Source: Sediminicola arcticus (GTDB lineage Bacteria; Bacteroidota; Bacteroidia; Flavobacteriales; Flavobacteriaceae). From it: a stretch of DNA of 64,000 bases. Shown here in pieces: positions 26,108 through 35,588 of the stretch (positions are counted from its first letter, which is position 1; every line of letters begins with the position of its first letter). The DNA is taken from contig NZ_JBEXAE010000006.1 of assembly GCF_040566695.1 (NCBI RefSeq), positions 124,001 to 188,000 on the forward strand, in the 5' to 3' direction. The notes under the pieces were generated by a model, which made no database searches, had not been told where the DNA came from, and saw only the letters and a list, made by a program, of their open reading frames with translations. Position numbers and translations under genes: made by a program.

Positions 26108-28822
26108 ATGAAAAAAATATGCTGTATTGCGCTACTTCTTGTAGCATGTATCTCCCATGCTCAAATTAAACTTGAGGGCGTAGTTAAAGACACCTTTAAT
26201 ATCGCTTTGGATTTGGCAAATGTAATCGCCATAAATCAGCAAACTAGTGGTTTAGAATCCTATGGTATTACAGACGAAAAAGGGAAATATAGGCTAACAT
26301 TGGGAAAGAATGGCACCTATAAAATACAGATCAGCTATGTAGGTATGAAGACTTTTGAAGAGATCATTTCAACTAAAGAAAGTGATATTGCAAAAGATTA
26401 TACGCTTCAACCCGAAAACGCCTTGGATGAGGTAGAACTTATCTACGAAATGCCCGTCACTGTAAAAGGAGATACTTTAGTGTATAATGCCGATTCATTT
26501 CAGAACGGGACTGAACGCAAGTTAGAAGATATTCTAGAAAAGTTACCTGGTGTGGAGATTAATGAAAATGGCCAGATAGAAGTGGAAGGTAAAGTGGTTA
26601 GTAAGTTGATGGTGAATGGAAAAGATTTTTTTGACGGTGATACCAAATTAGCGACCAAGAATATACCGTCTAAAGCAGTAGATAAAATACAGGTATTACG
26701 TAATTATTCTGAGGTTGGCCAGTTAAGTGGAGTAGGCAACAACCAAGATAATGTAGCCCTAAATATAAAGCTCAAAGAAGGAAAAGAAAACTTTTGGTTT
26801 GGTAACGTGACAGCTGGAGCTGGAGCTTCACCAGATGGCGAACTTTATTTACTACAACCAAAGCTATTTTATTACAATCCTAAATACAGTCTCAATTTCA
26901 TAGGAGACATCAACAATACAGGGGAGTTAGCATTAACACGAAGGGATATCAGAGCCTTTGGTGGTGGTTTTAGGGCGCCAAGCAGAAGCAGCGGAACGAG
27001 TATAGATCTAGGGGATAATGGTCTTAATTTCTTGACAAATCAATCCAACGCTCTGGAAATCGAGAATAAATTGGTAACAGGCAATTTTAGTTATTCTCCA
27101 AATAAAGCACTGGATTTAAGCGGATTCCTTATTTTTAATAGTAGTCGTATACTTTCTAGAGAAACTAGCTTTGTCCAATATACGGATCCAGAGTTAGGTA
27201 TACCTGATGAAGCTACGGATCAATCTGGAAATGAACGTTCCGATCAAGCTTTGATGAAATTAAGTGCCTCCTATAAGCCTAATTTTAGTAATCAATTGGA
27301 TTATGACATCTTGGGTCGTGTCTCCAACGATTCACAAAACCAAAATATTTTTTCTTCTGTTATAGGAAATACGGAGCAGTTAAATGAGGTAAAACCTTAC
27401 AGTATTAATCAAAATATAAATTATTACTATACCCTTAATGAAAACAATATTTTCGCTTTTGAAGCTCAGCATTTATTAAAAAACGAAGATCCTTTTTACA
27501 ATGCTCTATTAGTTAATAATCCCAATGGTGCAGATGCCTTCGATACCACGGCTGAAGCTTTGGGTCTGGATACTTCCCTAACCAATTATGACCTTGGTCA
27601 GAACAGACGTATTAAGTCCAATCAAGTAGATGCCAAATTAGATTATTACAATATTCTGAATGCAAAAAGCAATATCAATTTTACATTTGGGACTATCCTA
27701 AGTCGCCAAGAATTCAATTCTAATATTTTTCAGTTCTTAAGCGATGGATCACAGTTCAACCCTACACCAACCTTCAATGATGGAAAGGCCACAAACGATA
27801 TAGAGTACAATTTTAGTGATGTGTATTTGGGAGTACATTACCGACTGAAATCTGGTATATTTACAATCACCCCCGGATTTTCTGTACATGCATACGGAAA
27901 CAAGAATAGTCAATTTGGTGTCATCTACGAGGAAAATTTCTTTAGATTTTTGCCAGATTTTGAAACGCGAATACAGCTAAAAAAGAGCGAGGCCTTGACC
28001 TTTTCCTACGATATGCGAAATCAGTTCACGGATATAACCCGACTAGCTGAAGGACTAGTGCTTAATAATTACAACAGCATACAATTTGGACAGCCAGATT
28101 TACAGAATGCCTTATCCCATAATGTGAGCTTGCTTTACAGTAGTTTTAATCTCTTTAATTATACCAATGTTTTTGCTAGGGCTGCCTATTCTAGCAATAT
28201 AGATCAAGTACGGAGCTTAACAAATTTTGAGAATGTAATTCGCACCAATACTTTTTTCAATTCTAATTTTGCAGATGAAAATGTAAATGTCTTTGGACGG
28301 GTGCAACGAACCTTTGGTAAGTTAAGAGCTAGTTTAAATACCAGTTTTAATTATAGCAAAATAAATCAGTTCATTCAGGGACTACAATCACTAAATGAAG
28401 GGTACACCCAGTCTTATACCCCAGAACTTCGTACGAATTTTATGGAGGCTCCAAACGTTAGCTTGAGGTATCGATATAGTGTGACCAACAACAATCAGGG
28501 GAGTCGTAAGACGGAATTCGTCACGAATGCACCATCGGTTGAGTTTGATGCATACATTTGGAAAGCGGTTACCTTCCGCACCAATTACACCTATACTCAA
28601 CAAAATCTTGGAAATGGGGAAGCACAGTCTTTTCAAAATTGGGATGCTACGCTTTCTTATAGAAAAGATAGAGATGCCAAATGGGAATATGAGATTAAGG
28701 CTACCAATATATTGGACATCGATTCTCAAGTGCGAAACAGTGCCAATAACTTGTCGGTGTTTACCTCGGAAACTTTTATACAGCCACGATTCGTAACCTT
28801 TAGATTTGTATATACTCTGTAA
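26108..28822 (+). CDS. TonB-dependent-receptor-like outer membrane beta-barrel protein
   Basis: A 904-residue outer-membrane protein. After the signal peptide (MKKICCIALLLVACISHA) comes a carboxypeptidase-regulatory-like beta domain (about 20-105; KLEGVVKDTFNIALDLANV), then a plug-like domain (KLEDILEKLPGVEINENGQ, IQVLRNYSEVG), then a long C-terminal barrel of alternating aromatic strands ending VTFRFVYTL with a terminal hydrophobic residue. It is the group usually annotated outer membrane beta-barrel family protein, not a full SusC. It probably imports or exports a substrate processed with the GLPGLI protein. No SusD gene is adjacent and the substrate is unknown. Confidence 0.85.
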   Translation: MKKICCIALLLVACISHAQIKLEGVVKDTFNIALDLANVIAINQQTSGLESYGITDEKGKYRLTLGKNGTYKIQISYVGMKTFEEIISTKESDIAKDYTLQPENALDEVELIYEMPVTVKGDTLVYNADSFQNGTERKLEDILEKLPGVEINENGQIEVEGKVVSKLMVNGKDFFDGDTKLATKNIPSKAVDKIQVLRNYSEVGQLSGVGNNQDNVALNIKLKEGKENFWFGNVTAGAGASPDGELYLLQPKLFYYNPKYSLNFIGDINNTGELALTRRDIRAFGGGFRAPSRSSGTSIDLGDNGLNFLTNQSNALEIENKLVTGNFSYSPNKALDLSGFLIFNSSRILSRETSFVQYTDPELGIPDEATDQSGNERSDQALMKLSASYKPNFSNQLDYDILGRVSNDSQNQNIFSSVIGNTEQLNEVKPYSINQNINYYYTLNENNIFAFEAQHLLKNEDPFYNALLVNNPNGADAFDTTAEALGLDTSLTNYDLGQNRRIKSNQVDAKLDYYNILNAKSNINFTFGTILSRQEFNSNIFQFLSDGSQFNPTPTFNDGKATNDIEYNFSDVYLGVHYRLKSGIFTITPGFSVHAYGNKNSQFGVIYEENFFRFLPDFETRIQLKKSEALTFSYDMRNQFTDITRLAEGLVLNNYNSIQFGQPDLQNALSHNVSLLYSSFNLFNYTNVFARAAYSSNIDQVRSLTNFENVIRTNTFFNSNFADENVNVFGRVQRTFGKLRASLNTSFNYSKINQFIQGLQSLNEGYTQSYTPELRTNFMEAPNVSLRYRYSVTNNNQGSRKTEFVTNAPSVEFDAYIWKAVTFRTNYTYTQQNLGNGEAQSFQNWDATLSYRKDRDAKWEYEIKATNILDIDSQVRNSANNLSVFTSETFIQPRFVTFRFVYTL

Positions 28823-28871
28823 GATACGGAGCGATCTTTAAGGGGTATTCACAAATATTTTTTGTTCTATG

Positions 28872-29057
28872 TTAACTAAAAAACAGATTGTGTAAATACC
28901 TTCCGGGAGTAAATGTAAACCCTCCTGCAATCACGATAGCACCAAAGTATAATAGTATCATTTTACGTTTATGGGCTTTGACATTTCCTTTTTTAATAAG
29001 TAATAGGAATGTTCCAATTAAAAAGCAAGGTATCACAGTTGTTAAATGGATGTACAT
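28872..29057 (-). CDS. Short membrane protein, DUF2306-like, possibly truncated
   Basis: A 61-residue frame with two hydrophobic segments, TTVIPCFLIGTFLLLI and MILLYFGAIVIAGGFTF, separated by KKGNVKAHKRKM. The arrangement resembles a fragment of DUF2306-type multi-helix membrane proteins, which are several times longer, so it may be a truncated copy. A TGA in frame directly upstream blocks extension. No promoter was recognised. Confidence 0.4.
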   Translation of the reverse strand: MYIHLTTVIPCFLIGTFLLLIKKGNVKAHKRKMILLYFGAIVIAGGFTFTPGRYLHNLFFS

Positions 29058-29363
29058 TAATCAAAATATGTCATTTCTATTGCTTTAAGTCTTAAAAAAT
29101 TGTTTGTATAGTTTTAGATAGAAATAGGGGTTTGTCTTCGATTTCCCTCAGTTCGGTTTTGAGGGCGTGGTAAATGGGGTGCAGGAAAGGGTGTTTTTTT
29201 ACTTTCGTAGCTATGGGATTACGGTACTTTTTTGTTTTACATTCTACTTATTAAATCAAAGGGTCTAAACTATTTATTTTATTATTTTGATTTTTAGTGT
29301 TTGACAGTTAACTGATTCTTTTTTAGGGATTTTTGTTTGACTCAATGAGAAAGTTTTCTTCTT
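29058..29363. other. Gap with a possible coding remnant
   Basis: A minus-strand frame is open from 29247 to the TAA at 29092-29094 without an ATG and reads plausible protein text (KKHPFLHPIYHALKTELRE). I do not recognise a family. It could be a gene remnant or chance; no other structure apart from a 6-bp hairpin (CCCTCA with TGAGGG, about 29156-29176) was seen. Confidence 0.3.
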
Positions 29364-30266
29364 CTAATATTCAGCCCCAGATAATTTATTTTTTTCGTAT
29401 TTGTTATGAATTGTAATTATGGCCAGACCAAAAAGAACGGCTACTACAATTAACACCGTATTAATTAACCCAGTCACACCAAACGATATTCGGATTAGAA
29501 TAGTGGAAATAATAAAACCAGAGTTTCTAATAATCTTATGAAATTCATGGGTGTAAAAGAAGGAAATCAATAGCAATACAACGTCTACCAAAATCAAAAC
29601 CGTAAAGAATTGGTCAAAAAATAGATTATTGATGCTTTCAAATGAAGGCAGGGTGTCCGAAGAGAGCGAAATTCCCATGGACCAATTTATAAGTGTATAC
29701 AAAGCCATGAGGAAAAAAAGTGGCACCAGAATAACTGCTATCAATTTTTTCTTCTTTACGAATCTTTCAATAGTGGGGTTGATACTCGCTGATGGATCAA
29801 ATTTACGTTGTCCTTGTTTATGAAATAGAAATATGAAATAGAAAAGTAATAAAGATGCCACCAAATCGTAAGTAAATTGTAGATCTCCTTTAATTTCGAA
29901 CCAATTTGATGAAAGTTCTAAAGATGATAAATCTTTAAATAATTTACGAATTATAATCAGTGTAATGATCTCATACTGCTTTATAATATAGGTCGTAAAC
30001 GATTTGGGTAGGTAGTAAATTAATAAATAGACTTCATACACAAGAATAAAGGAAAAGGGGGTGTAAATGGCAGATATTGGATTCTTAAGTAATTCCGAGT
30101 TTGGCTGAAATTCAATTAGATCAAATTTCAAAAAGTAGATTACCGCTAAATGAATAAAAAAACTAAAGAGTGCGACATTCAGAATAACTTTTTCAGCTTT
30201 ATCGCTTGTGCTTTCAGAAAGAACATAATTGTAGAGTATTGGTAAAATATTCTTTCTTTTGACCAT
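29364..30266 (-). CDS. Integral membrane protein of unknown function
   Basis: A 300-residue polytopic membrane protein with roughly seven hydrophobic segments (for example ALFSFFIHLAVIYFL, FILVYEVYLLIYYL, LLLFYFIFLFH, AVILVPLFFLMALYTLI, FFTVLILVDVVLLLISFFY and the final LINTVLIVVAVLFGLAII). Charged linkers such as HKQGQRKFDPSA and VKKKK lie between them. No domain I know is visible. Both flanks are non-coding, so no partner can be suggested. Confidence 0.65.
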   Translation of the reverse strand: MVKRKNILPILYNYVLSESTSDKAEKVILNVALFSFFIHLAVIYFLKFDLIEFQPNSELLKNPISAIYTPFSFILVYEVYLLIYYLPKSFTTYIIKQYEIITLIIIRKLFKDLSSLELSSNWFEIKGDLQFTYDLVASLLLFYFIFLFHKQGQRKFDPSASINPTIERFVKKKKLIAVILVPLFFLMALYTLINWSMGISLSSDTLPSFESINNLFFDQFFTVLILVDVVLLLISFFYTHEFHKIIRNSGFIISTILIRISFGVTGLINTVLIVVAVLFGLAIITIHNKYEKNKLSGAEY

Positions 30267-30570
30267 ACAGACATATTTTGCCTAACTTTTAAGCTAGGAT
30301 TTGGTTTTTAAAAGTTTGATAATATCAAATTAAACTATGGCATAGGGCCGTTTTAAAAATACGAAAATTTTCTTCATCATAGCCTATTTATAATTATCCA
30401 AGGTGCACCATGTAAATTACATATATATGGGTACACCTTTGGATAATAAAAGCTGTCTAAAATCTTCCTTATTAAAAATTATATTTTAGATTAACCCCTC
30501 CATAAAATGTCTCGAGGATTCATTTAATAATTCCTCTTGAAAAACTGAAAATAGCTAGACTTTTACCTTT
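30267..30570. other. Intergenic region with a large imperfect hairpin
   Basis: No gene is seen. At 30394-30446 there is a long imperfect inverted repeat: TTATCCAAGGTGCACCAT (30394-30411) opposes ATGGGTACACC and the following TTTGGATAA (30427-30446), with two single-base gaps and one mismatch, and a 15-nt loop. Confidence 0.6.
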
Positions 30571-31407
30571 TTATTGCAGTGACCTTACGGAATGAATTCT
30601 TACGTCCACGGCAGGACGGTCGCTTGTTACGGTGGGAACGGATGCGATAGAATCTAACACCTCTAGACCTTTAATCACTTCTCCAAAAACCGTGTAATTT
30701 TGGTCAAGATGAGGTGTGCCTCCTATAGTTTTGTAGGCTTGGCGGTGAGACTCGGGAATAGTATACCTTTCAAAATTCCCATAGTCTTTTGCCATTTTGG
30801 TAATGCTGTCATTAAGCAAAGTATACTGCTTAGAATTTTCATTTTCCATAGCTTTTTCTAAGGAGTTCACTAGGGGTTTGTTTATTGGATCTTTCTTAAA
30901 GTAGTATTCCGCTAGCCATCCATTGATGCGTGTTTCGGCAATAGTGAGTAGGCTATCATTAGATACTTTTCCTTGTACTATATAAAATTGCATACCACTC
31001 GAAGCTCTTTTGGGGTTGCCATCTCGAGCAGCAGCCAGTGCGCCTTTTTTGTGAAATAAATCCTTATTAAATTCAGCATTTACTACGTAAGGCACAGCGC
31101 CATTGCCAAGTTCATCATTGGGCTGTGCTTTTCTGCTATCTGGGTCACCGCCCTGAATCATAAATTCATTTATAACCCGATGAAAAAGTAAACTATCGTA
31201 AGCATTATTATTGACTAGATTGGTAAAATTATCTCTATGCAAAGGTGTTTCATTATACAATTCGATAATCATAGTCCCATAATTAGTAACCATTTCTATC
31301 TTTTTTCTATTTTCTTGCTCAGAATTTAATGATTTAGGTTCCTGTTTACAACCCAAGAATAACAGAATAATTAATACAGATAAAGAGAATTTAAGTATGG
31401 ATTTCAT
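30571..31407 (-). CDS. Cyclophilin-type peptidyl-prolyl isomerase, lipoprotein
   Basis: A 278-residue PPIase with a lipoprotein signal (LIILLFLGC, lipobox Cys20). The cyclophilin domain begins at about residue 37 (VTNYGTMIIELY), carries FHRVINEFMIQGGDP and the substrate-facing MQFYIV, and ends with YTVFGEVIKGLEVLDSI. An insertion of about 75 residues sits between these halves, which lengthens the protein beyond a minimal cyclophilin and is common in Bacteroidota members. It should act in the periplasm on outer-membrane or exported proteins. Its own transcription unit is likely. Confidence 0.88.
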   Translation of the reverse strand: MKSILKFSLSVLIILLFLGCKQEPKSLNSEQENRKKIEMVTNYGTMIIELYNETPLHRDNFTNLVNNNAYDSLLFHRVINEFMIQGGDPDSRKAQPNDELGNGAVPYVVNAEFNKDLFHKKGALAAARDGNPKRASSGMQFYIVQGKVSNDSLLTIAETRINGWLAEYYFKKDPINKPLVNSLEKAMENENSKQYTLLNDSITKMAKDYGNFERYTIPESHRQAYKTIGGTPHLDQNYTVFGEVIKGLEVLDSIASVPTVTSDRPAVDVRIHSVRSLQ

Positions 31408-31527
31408 TTTTTGTCTTTTAGGTTAATGAGGCACAAAAGAAGCGATATGTTCTACCCGCTGTTGTGCTTGCTTTATTTTTTCACAAGATTCCAAAGTAAA
31501 ATAGCACCACTGTAATGTATAGTATTT

Positions 31528-32952
31528 TCAATACAGTCCAACCTTGCCATTCACGGAAGCAAATATTTTTTTAGAATCAAAACCAATTCCATTCTTGAAT
31601 ATAAGTTCCATTTTCCTAATAGCCGTCACATCTTTAGATAGGTCGCCGTCAATTAATATTAAATCGGCTTCTTTGCCAACTTCTATGGTACCCGTTTCTT
31701 TTTCTATTTGTAAATATTGTGCTCCGTTTAATGTTGCTAATTTAATGGCTTCCTCTATATCTAAACCGGTCTCTATTAGTAACTCAATTAATCGCTGGTT
31801 GGAATAGCCTGCAATTGTTTTTCCGCTCCCTGTAGGGTCTGTGCCTACTGTGATTTTACCTCCTAGAGAATGATATTTTAATACTCGCTTCATCTCTTTT
31901 TTAAAGCTAAGTAGGCGTAGGGAATCTCTTTTAGTATTGATTGACTGATCATAAATGGCTTGCATTTGTTCCAACAAATAGGGTGCGAGCGCAGCTTTTC
32001 CTCCCCCAGGGATTACTTCTCTATTGGTAAATGGTTCAAAAACGGTTGGCGTATAGGTTAGGGTTACATTTTTTTCGATCAAAAAATTCATTAAATCCAA
32101 TAAGTTAGGATCGTTTTCATCTAGCCCATTTAAGGATGGTTCGCCAAAAACGCATTTATCTTCGGGCTTGTCCGAAACAAAATCTGTAGAAGCCATAAAG
32201 CTGTGCTCTAAATTGTCAATGCCCAATTCTGCAGCTTCCCTATAGGTAATGGAACATAAATGACCTGTAACTCTAATGTTTCTTGCGTGTGAAACTTTTA
32301 TAATTGTGCTTAAATCTTCTTTGGTAATGTTGTTGTAAACTTTTACAGAGGTAATGCCCTTATCGAACCAATAGTTCATCCAGTTTTCAATATTTTCATC
32401 TCCATAAAGTGATTGGAGTTGAGGTATAAAACCTTCCCGTTCAATATGAGGGGTAGAAACATCAATAGTTGGCCCCAAGGATCTTCCTCGATCTATTAAA
32501 TTTTTTACATTCAAATCTGCATTTGCTTCTAAACTCCCTGCGGTTCTCAGGGTGGTAACTCCACCTGCCAAATACAGCTGAGGAAAGGTATTTGTCATAT
32601 GGGTTCCCTTATAGTTATTGTCAAATGGTTTTGCATAAAATAAATGTTCGTGGAGCATTATTAATCCTGGAATTAAAGTTTTTCCGCTGGCATCAATAGT
32701 TTTTGTATTCTTAGGAAGAACGATTTTTCCAGTATTTCCAATGGCAGTTATCTTATTGTTATGAATTATAATATCTTGATTGTATTTTATGGGTCCTCCT
32801 GTACCATCAATTACAGTTGCGTTTCTAAAAACCACCATAGAATCCTGAATAGCTATAAAATCACTGACTTGCTTTGAAAACTCCTGTGAATGGCCGAAGG
32901 GCTGAAAAATAAAAAGGAATAAACAAAAATGGAATAGTTGGTTTTTTTTCAT
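31528..32952 (-). CDS. Exported amidohydrolase (imidazolonepropionase/prolidase-like)
   Basis: A 474-residue metal-dependent hydrolase of the amidohydrolase superfamily. It has a signal peptide (FCLFLFIFQPFGHS), the small beta-domain text VIDGTGGPIKYNQDIIIHNNKITAIG, metal ligands in GLIMLHEHLFYAK, later His in VTGHLCSI and NLEHSFMAS, and Asp in TVGTDPTGSG. The C-terminal IEVGKEADLILIDGDL closes the fold. Substrates of this exported group include dipeptides and cyclic amides; none can be chosen here. Confidence 0.85.
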   Translation of the reverse strand: MKKNQLFHFCLFLFIFQPFGHSQEFSKQVSDFIAIQDSMVVFRNATVIDGTGGPIKYNQDIIIHNNKITAIGNTGKIVLPKNTKTIDASGKTLIPGLIMLHEHLFYAKPFDNNYKGTHMTNTFPQLYLAGGVTTLRTAGSLEANADLNVKNLIDRGRSLGPTIDVSTPHIEREGFIPQLQSLYGDENIENWMNYWFDKGITSVKVYNNITKEDLSTIIKVSHARNIRVTGHLCSITYREAAELGIDNLEHSFMASTDFVSDKPEDKCVFGEPSLNGLDENDPNLLDLMNFLIEKNVTLTYTPTVFEPFTNREVIPGGGKAALAPYLLEQMQAIYDQSINTKRDSLRLLSFKKEMKRVLKYHSLGGKITVGTDPTGSGKTIAGYSNQRLIELLIETGLDIEEAIKLATLNGAQYLQIEKETGTIEVGKEADLILIDGDLSKDVTAIRKMELIFKNGIGFDSKKIFASVNGKVGLY

Positions 32953-33086
32953 GATGTCATTTTATAGTATGCCTAATTTGATATATTATAAATAGCAGTA
33001 ATGGTACGCTGATAGTTCGGTTTAACTCAGCGTTCTTAATGCAGTAAGGGACATTTTTTAATTCACGTAAGTGCTTGTTTATTTAG

Positions 33087-33884
33087 TTACCGTTTAATGG
33101 TTTTGTTCAATGCTCTTTCTAATTTTGTCAATACTTCCTGTCTTGTTATGATCTTACCAAGAGCGGTATAGCTTCTTCCCATATCTCCGATTAAGTAATT
33201 TTCTGTATTAGGAGTTTTTAGGATTATTTCATAATCATAGGTGATTTTTCTATTATCTTTTATTGAAGCTACTTTATTATAAAACTCTTGAACATCTTCT
33301 TCATTTATTACTAACATACCTGTATCTTCTGACATATACCCTTCTGGCAATTTGTACATTAAGGGTTCAAACTGATTTTCGACAAATCTTGTTATAGAAC
33401 TAAATGAATTTTCTAGTTGTACAAAATCGGCATAGTATTGTGAAAGATCCTTTACTAACTGCTTTTCTTTAAAATTGTTGAATTCTCCCATAGACTTTGC
33501 GGATTCGAAAGTTGTCTCATAGCTAGTGGGCGCTACAGTATAAAATAGGGGCTCTGTGTACATTCCAAATTTTTTAATCCCCATAGTCTTATTTGGATTT
33601 CGAACATAGGTGAGTAGGGTATCTAAATATGTTATCCTTTTTGTGTGGAATTTTTTATAATAGTTCAGATTTGCATTATCTTTTTTTAAGTCCAAAAGCA
33701 CATCATAAAAGAAATTATCTTCTACTTTTTGTGCTTTACGTTCATCATTCCAAGTGTTGATCTGAAGTGCAATTAAAATACCAAAAACCACTAACACTAT
33801 TTCGCCAATGGCATAAATGAGATATTTGCTAAATTTATTTTCAGTCAGCAATCTTTGGCGAATATTCCTGAAGAATTTTATCAT
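33087..33884 (-). CDS. DUF6090-like membrane-anchored protein
   Basis: A 265-residue protein with the characteristic Bacteroidota start: basic NIRQRLLTENKFSKYLIYAIGE followed by a transmembrane segment (IVLVVFGILIALQIN) and WNDERK. The remainder is a charged, probably alpha-helical extracytoplasmic domain. This matches proteins annotated DUF6090, widespread in Flavobacteriia and of unknown function, often in multiple copies. No operon partner is visible. Confidence 0.8.
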   Translation of the reverse strand: MIKFFRNIRQRLLTENKFSKYLIYAIGEIVLVVFGILIALQINTWNDERKAQKVEDNFFYDVLLDLKKDNANLNYYKKFHTKRITYLDTLLTYVRNPNKTMGIKKFGMYTEPLFYTVAPTSYETTFESAKSMGEFNNFKEKQLVKDLSQYYADFVQLENSFSSITRFVENQFEPLMYKLPEGYMSEDTGMLVINEEDVQEFYNKVASIKDNRKITYDYEIILKTPNTENYLIGDMGRSYTALGKIITRQEVLTKLERALNKTIKR

Positions 33885-33961
33885 TAGGTATTGTGATAAT
33901 TCTTCTAAATATATGGTTTTAAATTAAGTACGGATTTAATATTATAAAGTTCTTCAGAAAT

Positions 33962-34349
33962 TTATTTATTGAAAGTAAAGAAGTAGAATGTTAAGGATAT
34001 GATTAGGTTGTGGAAAATGCCGAAGTCCCTTCTAAGGTTGAAATCAAGTTGGTTACAAATAGAATAACCTTTTTTTAAAGCACAAGGCCACACTTTCGTT
34101 TCAAACACGATGCTGTCTTTAGGATAGTTTAAAATAGATTTTAAGCAATGAGTAGCGGTAAGTGTTGGCAATCCGTATAAATCCATTTCAATTTCTGGTG
34201 TAAACCATCGCGAGGGATTTTATCACCCTTGTCCACAAAAGGGGCAGTTTCAGAAGCTGCATTTTTGGTAGTGATTTTTAACAATAGGGTATCAGGTAAC
34301 CAATTGGGTAAACGGACAATAGAGCCGCGGGCTATGTCAAGGAAAGTTT
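33962..34349 (-). pseudogene. Possible degraded coding remnant
   Basis: Two overlapping minus-strand frames read as protein but neither has a good start and end. The upstream one spans about 34349 to a stop near 34150 (SIVRLPNWLPDTLLLKITTK, DKGDKIPRDGLHQKLKW). The second (33962-34186) continues in a different frame (LPTLTATHCLKSILNY). Together they look like one gene with a frameshift. I do not recognise the family. Confidence 0.3.
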
Positions 34350-34397
34350 AATAATCATTAGATTAGGTAAGAAGAAGAAGGTAGATGCTCCTAAATT

Positions 34398-34425
34398 AAA
34401 AAACTCCGGTAATCAGCCGGAGTTT
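34398..34425 (-). terminator. Terminator downstream of rpoD
   Basis: On the minus strand AAACTCCGG pairs with CCGGAGTTT (arms 34425-34417 and 34409-34401), with a 7-nt loop and a T-run (34403-34398). It lies about 110 bases past the rpoD stop. Confidence 0.75.
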
Positions 34426-34537
34426 ATTCATCAATCAAAAAACGAACAGTCATGATAACTGTTGTTACGGTATGCAATTTACAACTTAATTACCAAGACA
34501 CCAATAGGGCAAGATAGGATTGTAACTTTGCGGTGGG

Positions 34538-35401
34538 CTAGCCCAAATAAGTTTTTAAAATTTTACTTCTAGAGGTGTGTTTCAACCTTCTGATCGCCTT
34601 TTCTTTAATCTGGCGAACTCTTTCCCTTGTAAGGTCAAAAGTTTCTCCAATTTCTTCTAAGGTCATGGAATGTTGTCCTGCAAGACCAAAGTACAAACGG
34701 ATCACATCTGCTTCCCTTGGGGTTAAGGTTTCCAAAGCACGCTCAATTTCTGTACGCAAAGATTCGTGCAATAATTCCCTGTCAGGGTTAGGAGACTCCC
34801 CACTACGCAATACATCGTAAAGGTTAGAATCTTCTCCATCTATTAAAGGGGCATCCATGGATACGTGACGGCCAGAGTTTTTCAAAGATTGTTTCACATC
34901 CTCAACGGTCATATCCAATTCTTTTGCAATCTCTTCTGCAGAAGGCTGTCTTTCATGAGCCTGCTCCAAGAATGCAAAGGTTTTGTTGATCTTGTTGATA
35001 GAGCCGATCTTGTTTAAAGGCAAACGTACAATACGAGATTGTTCTGCCAATGCCTGTAATATAGACTGACGAATCCACCATACAGCGTAGGAGATAAATT
35101 TAAAACCCCTAGTTTCGTCAAAACGTTGTGCAGCTTTAATCAACCCCAAATTACCCTCATTGATCAAATCGGGTAGGGTAAGCCCTTGGTTTTGATATTG
35201 CTTGGCAACAGAAACGACAAAACGAAGGTTTGCTTTGGTCAATTTCTCAAGTGCGGCTTGATCACCAGCCTTGATACGTTGTGCCAATTCTACTTCTTCA
35301 TCCGCTGTAATAAGGTCTACTTTGCCAATTTCTTGCAAGTATTTGTCCAAGGAGGCGGTTTCCCTGTTGGTAACCTGTTTTGTAATCTTAAGCTGTCTCA
35401 T
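34538..35401 (-). CDS. rpoD: Primary RNA polymerase sigma factor
   Basis: A 287-residue sigma-70 family factor of the short primary type used by Bacteroidota: no region 1.1, but complete regions 1.2 (LDKYLQEIGKVDLIT), 2 (LTKANLRFVVSVAKQYQNQG, DLINEGNLGLIKAAQRFDETRGFKF and SYAVWWIRQSILQAL), 3 and 4 (LTPREADVIRLYFGLAG, TLEEIGETFDLTRERVRQIK). This factor recognises the TAnnTTTG/TTG promoters seen throughout the window. pnp and rpsO lie directly upstream on the same strand, each separated by a terminator. Confidence 0.95.
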   Translation of the reverse strand: MRQLKITKQVTNRETASLDKYLQEIGKVDLITADEEVELAQRIKAGDQAALEKLTKANLRFVVSVAKQYQNQGLTLPDLINEGNLGLIKAAQRFDETRGFKFISYAVWWIRQSILQALAEQSRIVRLPLNKIGSINKINKTFAFLEQAHERQPSAEEIAKELDMTVEDVKQSLKNSGRHVSMDAPLIDGEDSNLYDVLRSGESPNPDRELLHESLRTEIERALETLTPREADVIRLYFGLAGQHSMTLEEIGETFDLTRERVRQIKEKAIRRLKHTSRSKILKTYLG

Positions 35402-35533
35402 TTAGGTTTTTCCTTTCTAAAAATTAGATGCGCAATACAAAGATTGCAAAAGGTTATACGTTGAAAAAAAGGAAATGTTACAATTAATTGATATTAATTT
35501 CATATTTCGGTCAAAATACCTCTTTATAACAGT

Positions 35534-35567
35534 AAAAAGCCCCAACGAATCTCGTTGGGGCTTTTTT
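35534..35567. terminator. Terminator between pnp and rpoD
   Basis: A 15-bp perfect stem, AAAAAGCCCCAACGA (35534-35548) with TCGTTGGGGCTTTTT (35552-35566), and a 3-nt loop. It can work on either strand and ends pnp transcription. Confidence 0.88.
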
Positions 35568-35588
35568 AATATATAAATAGATGGAGTA

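Noticed and set aside
28391..28796. Antisense and alternative frames in the barrel gene
   Set aside because: They conflict with an intact barrel that ends with the expected C-terminal strand.
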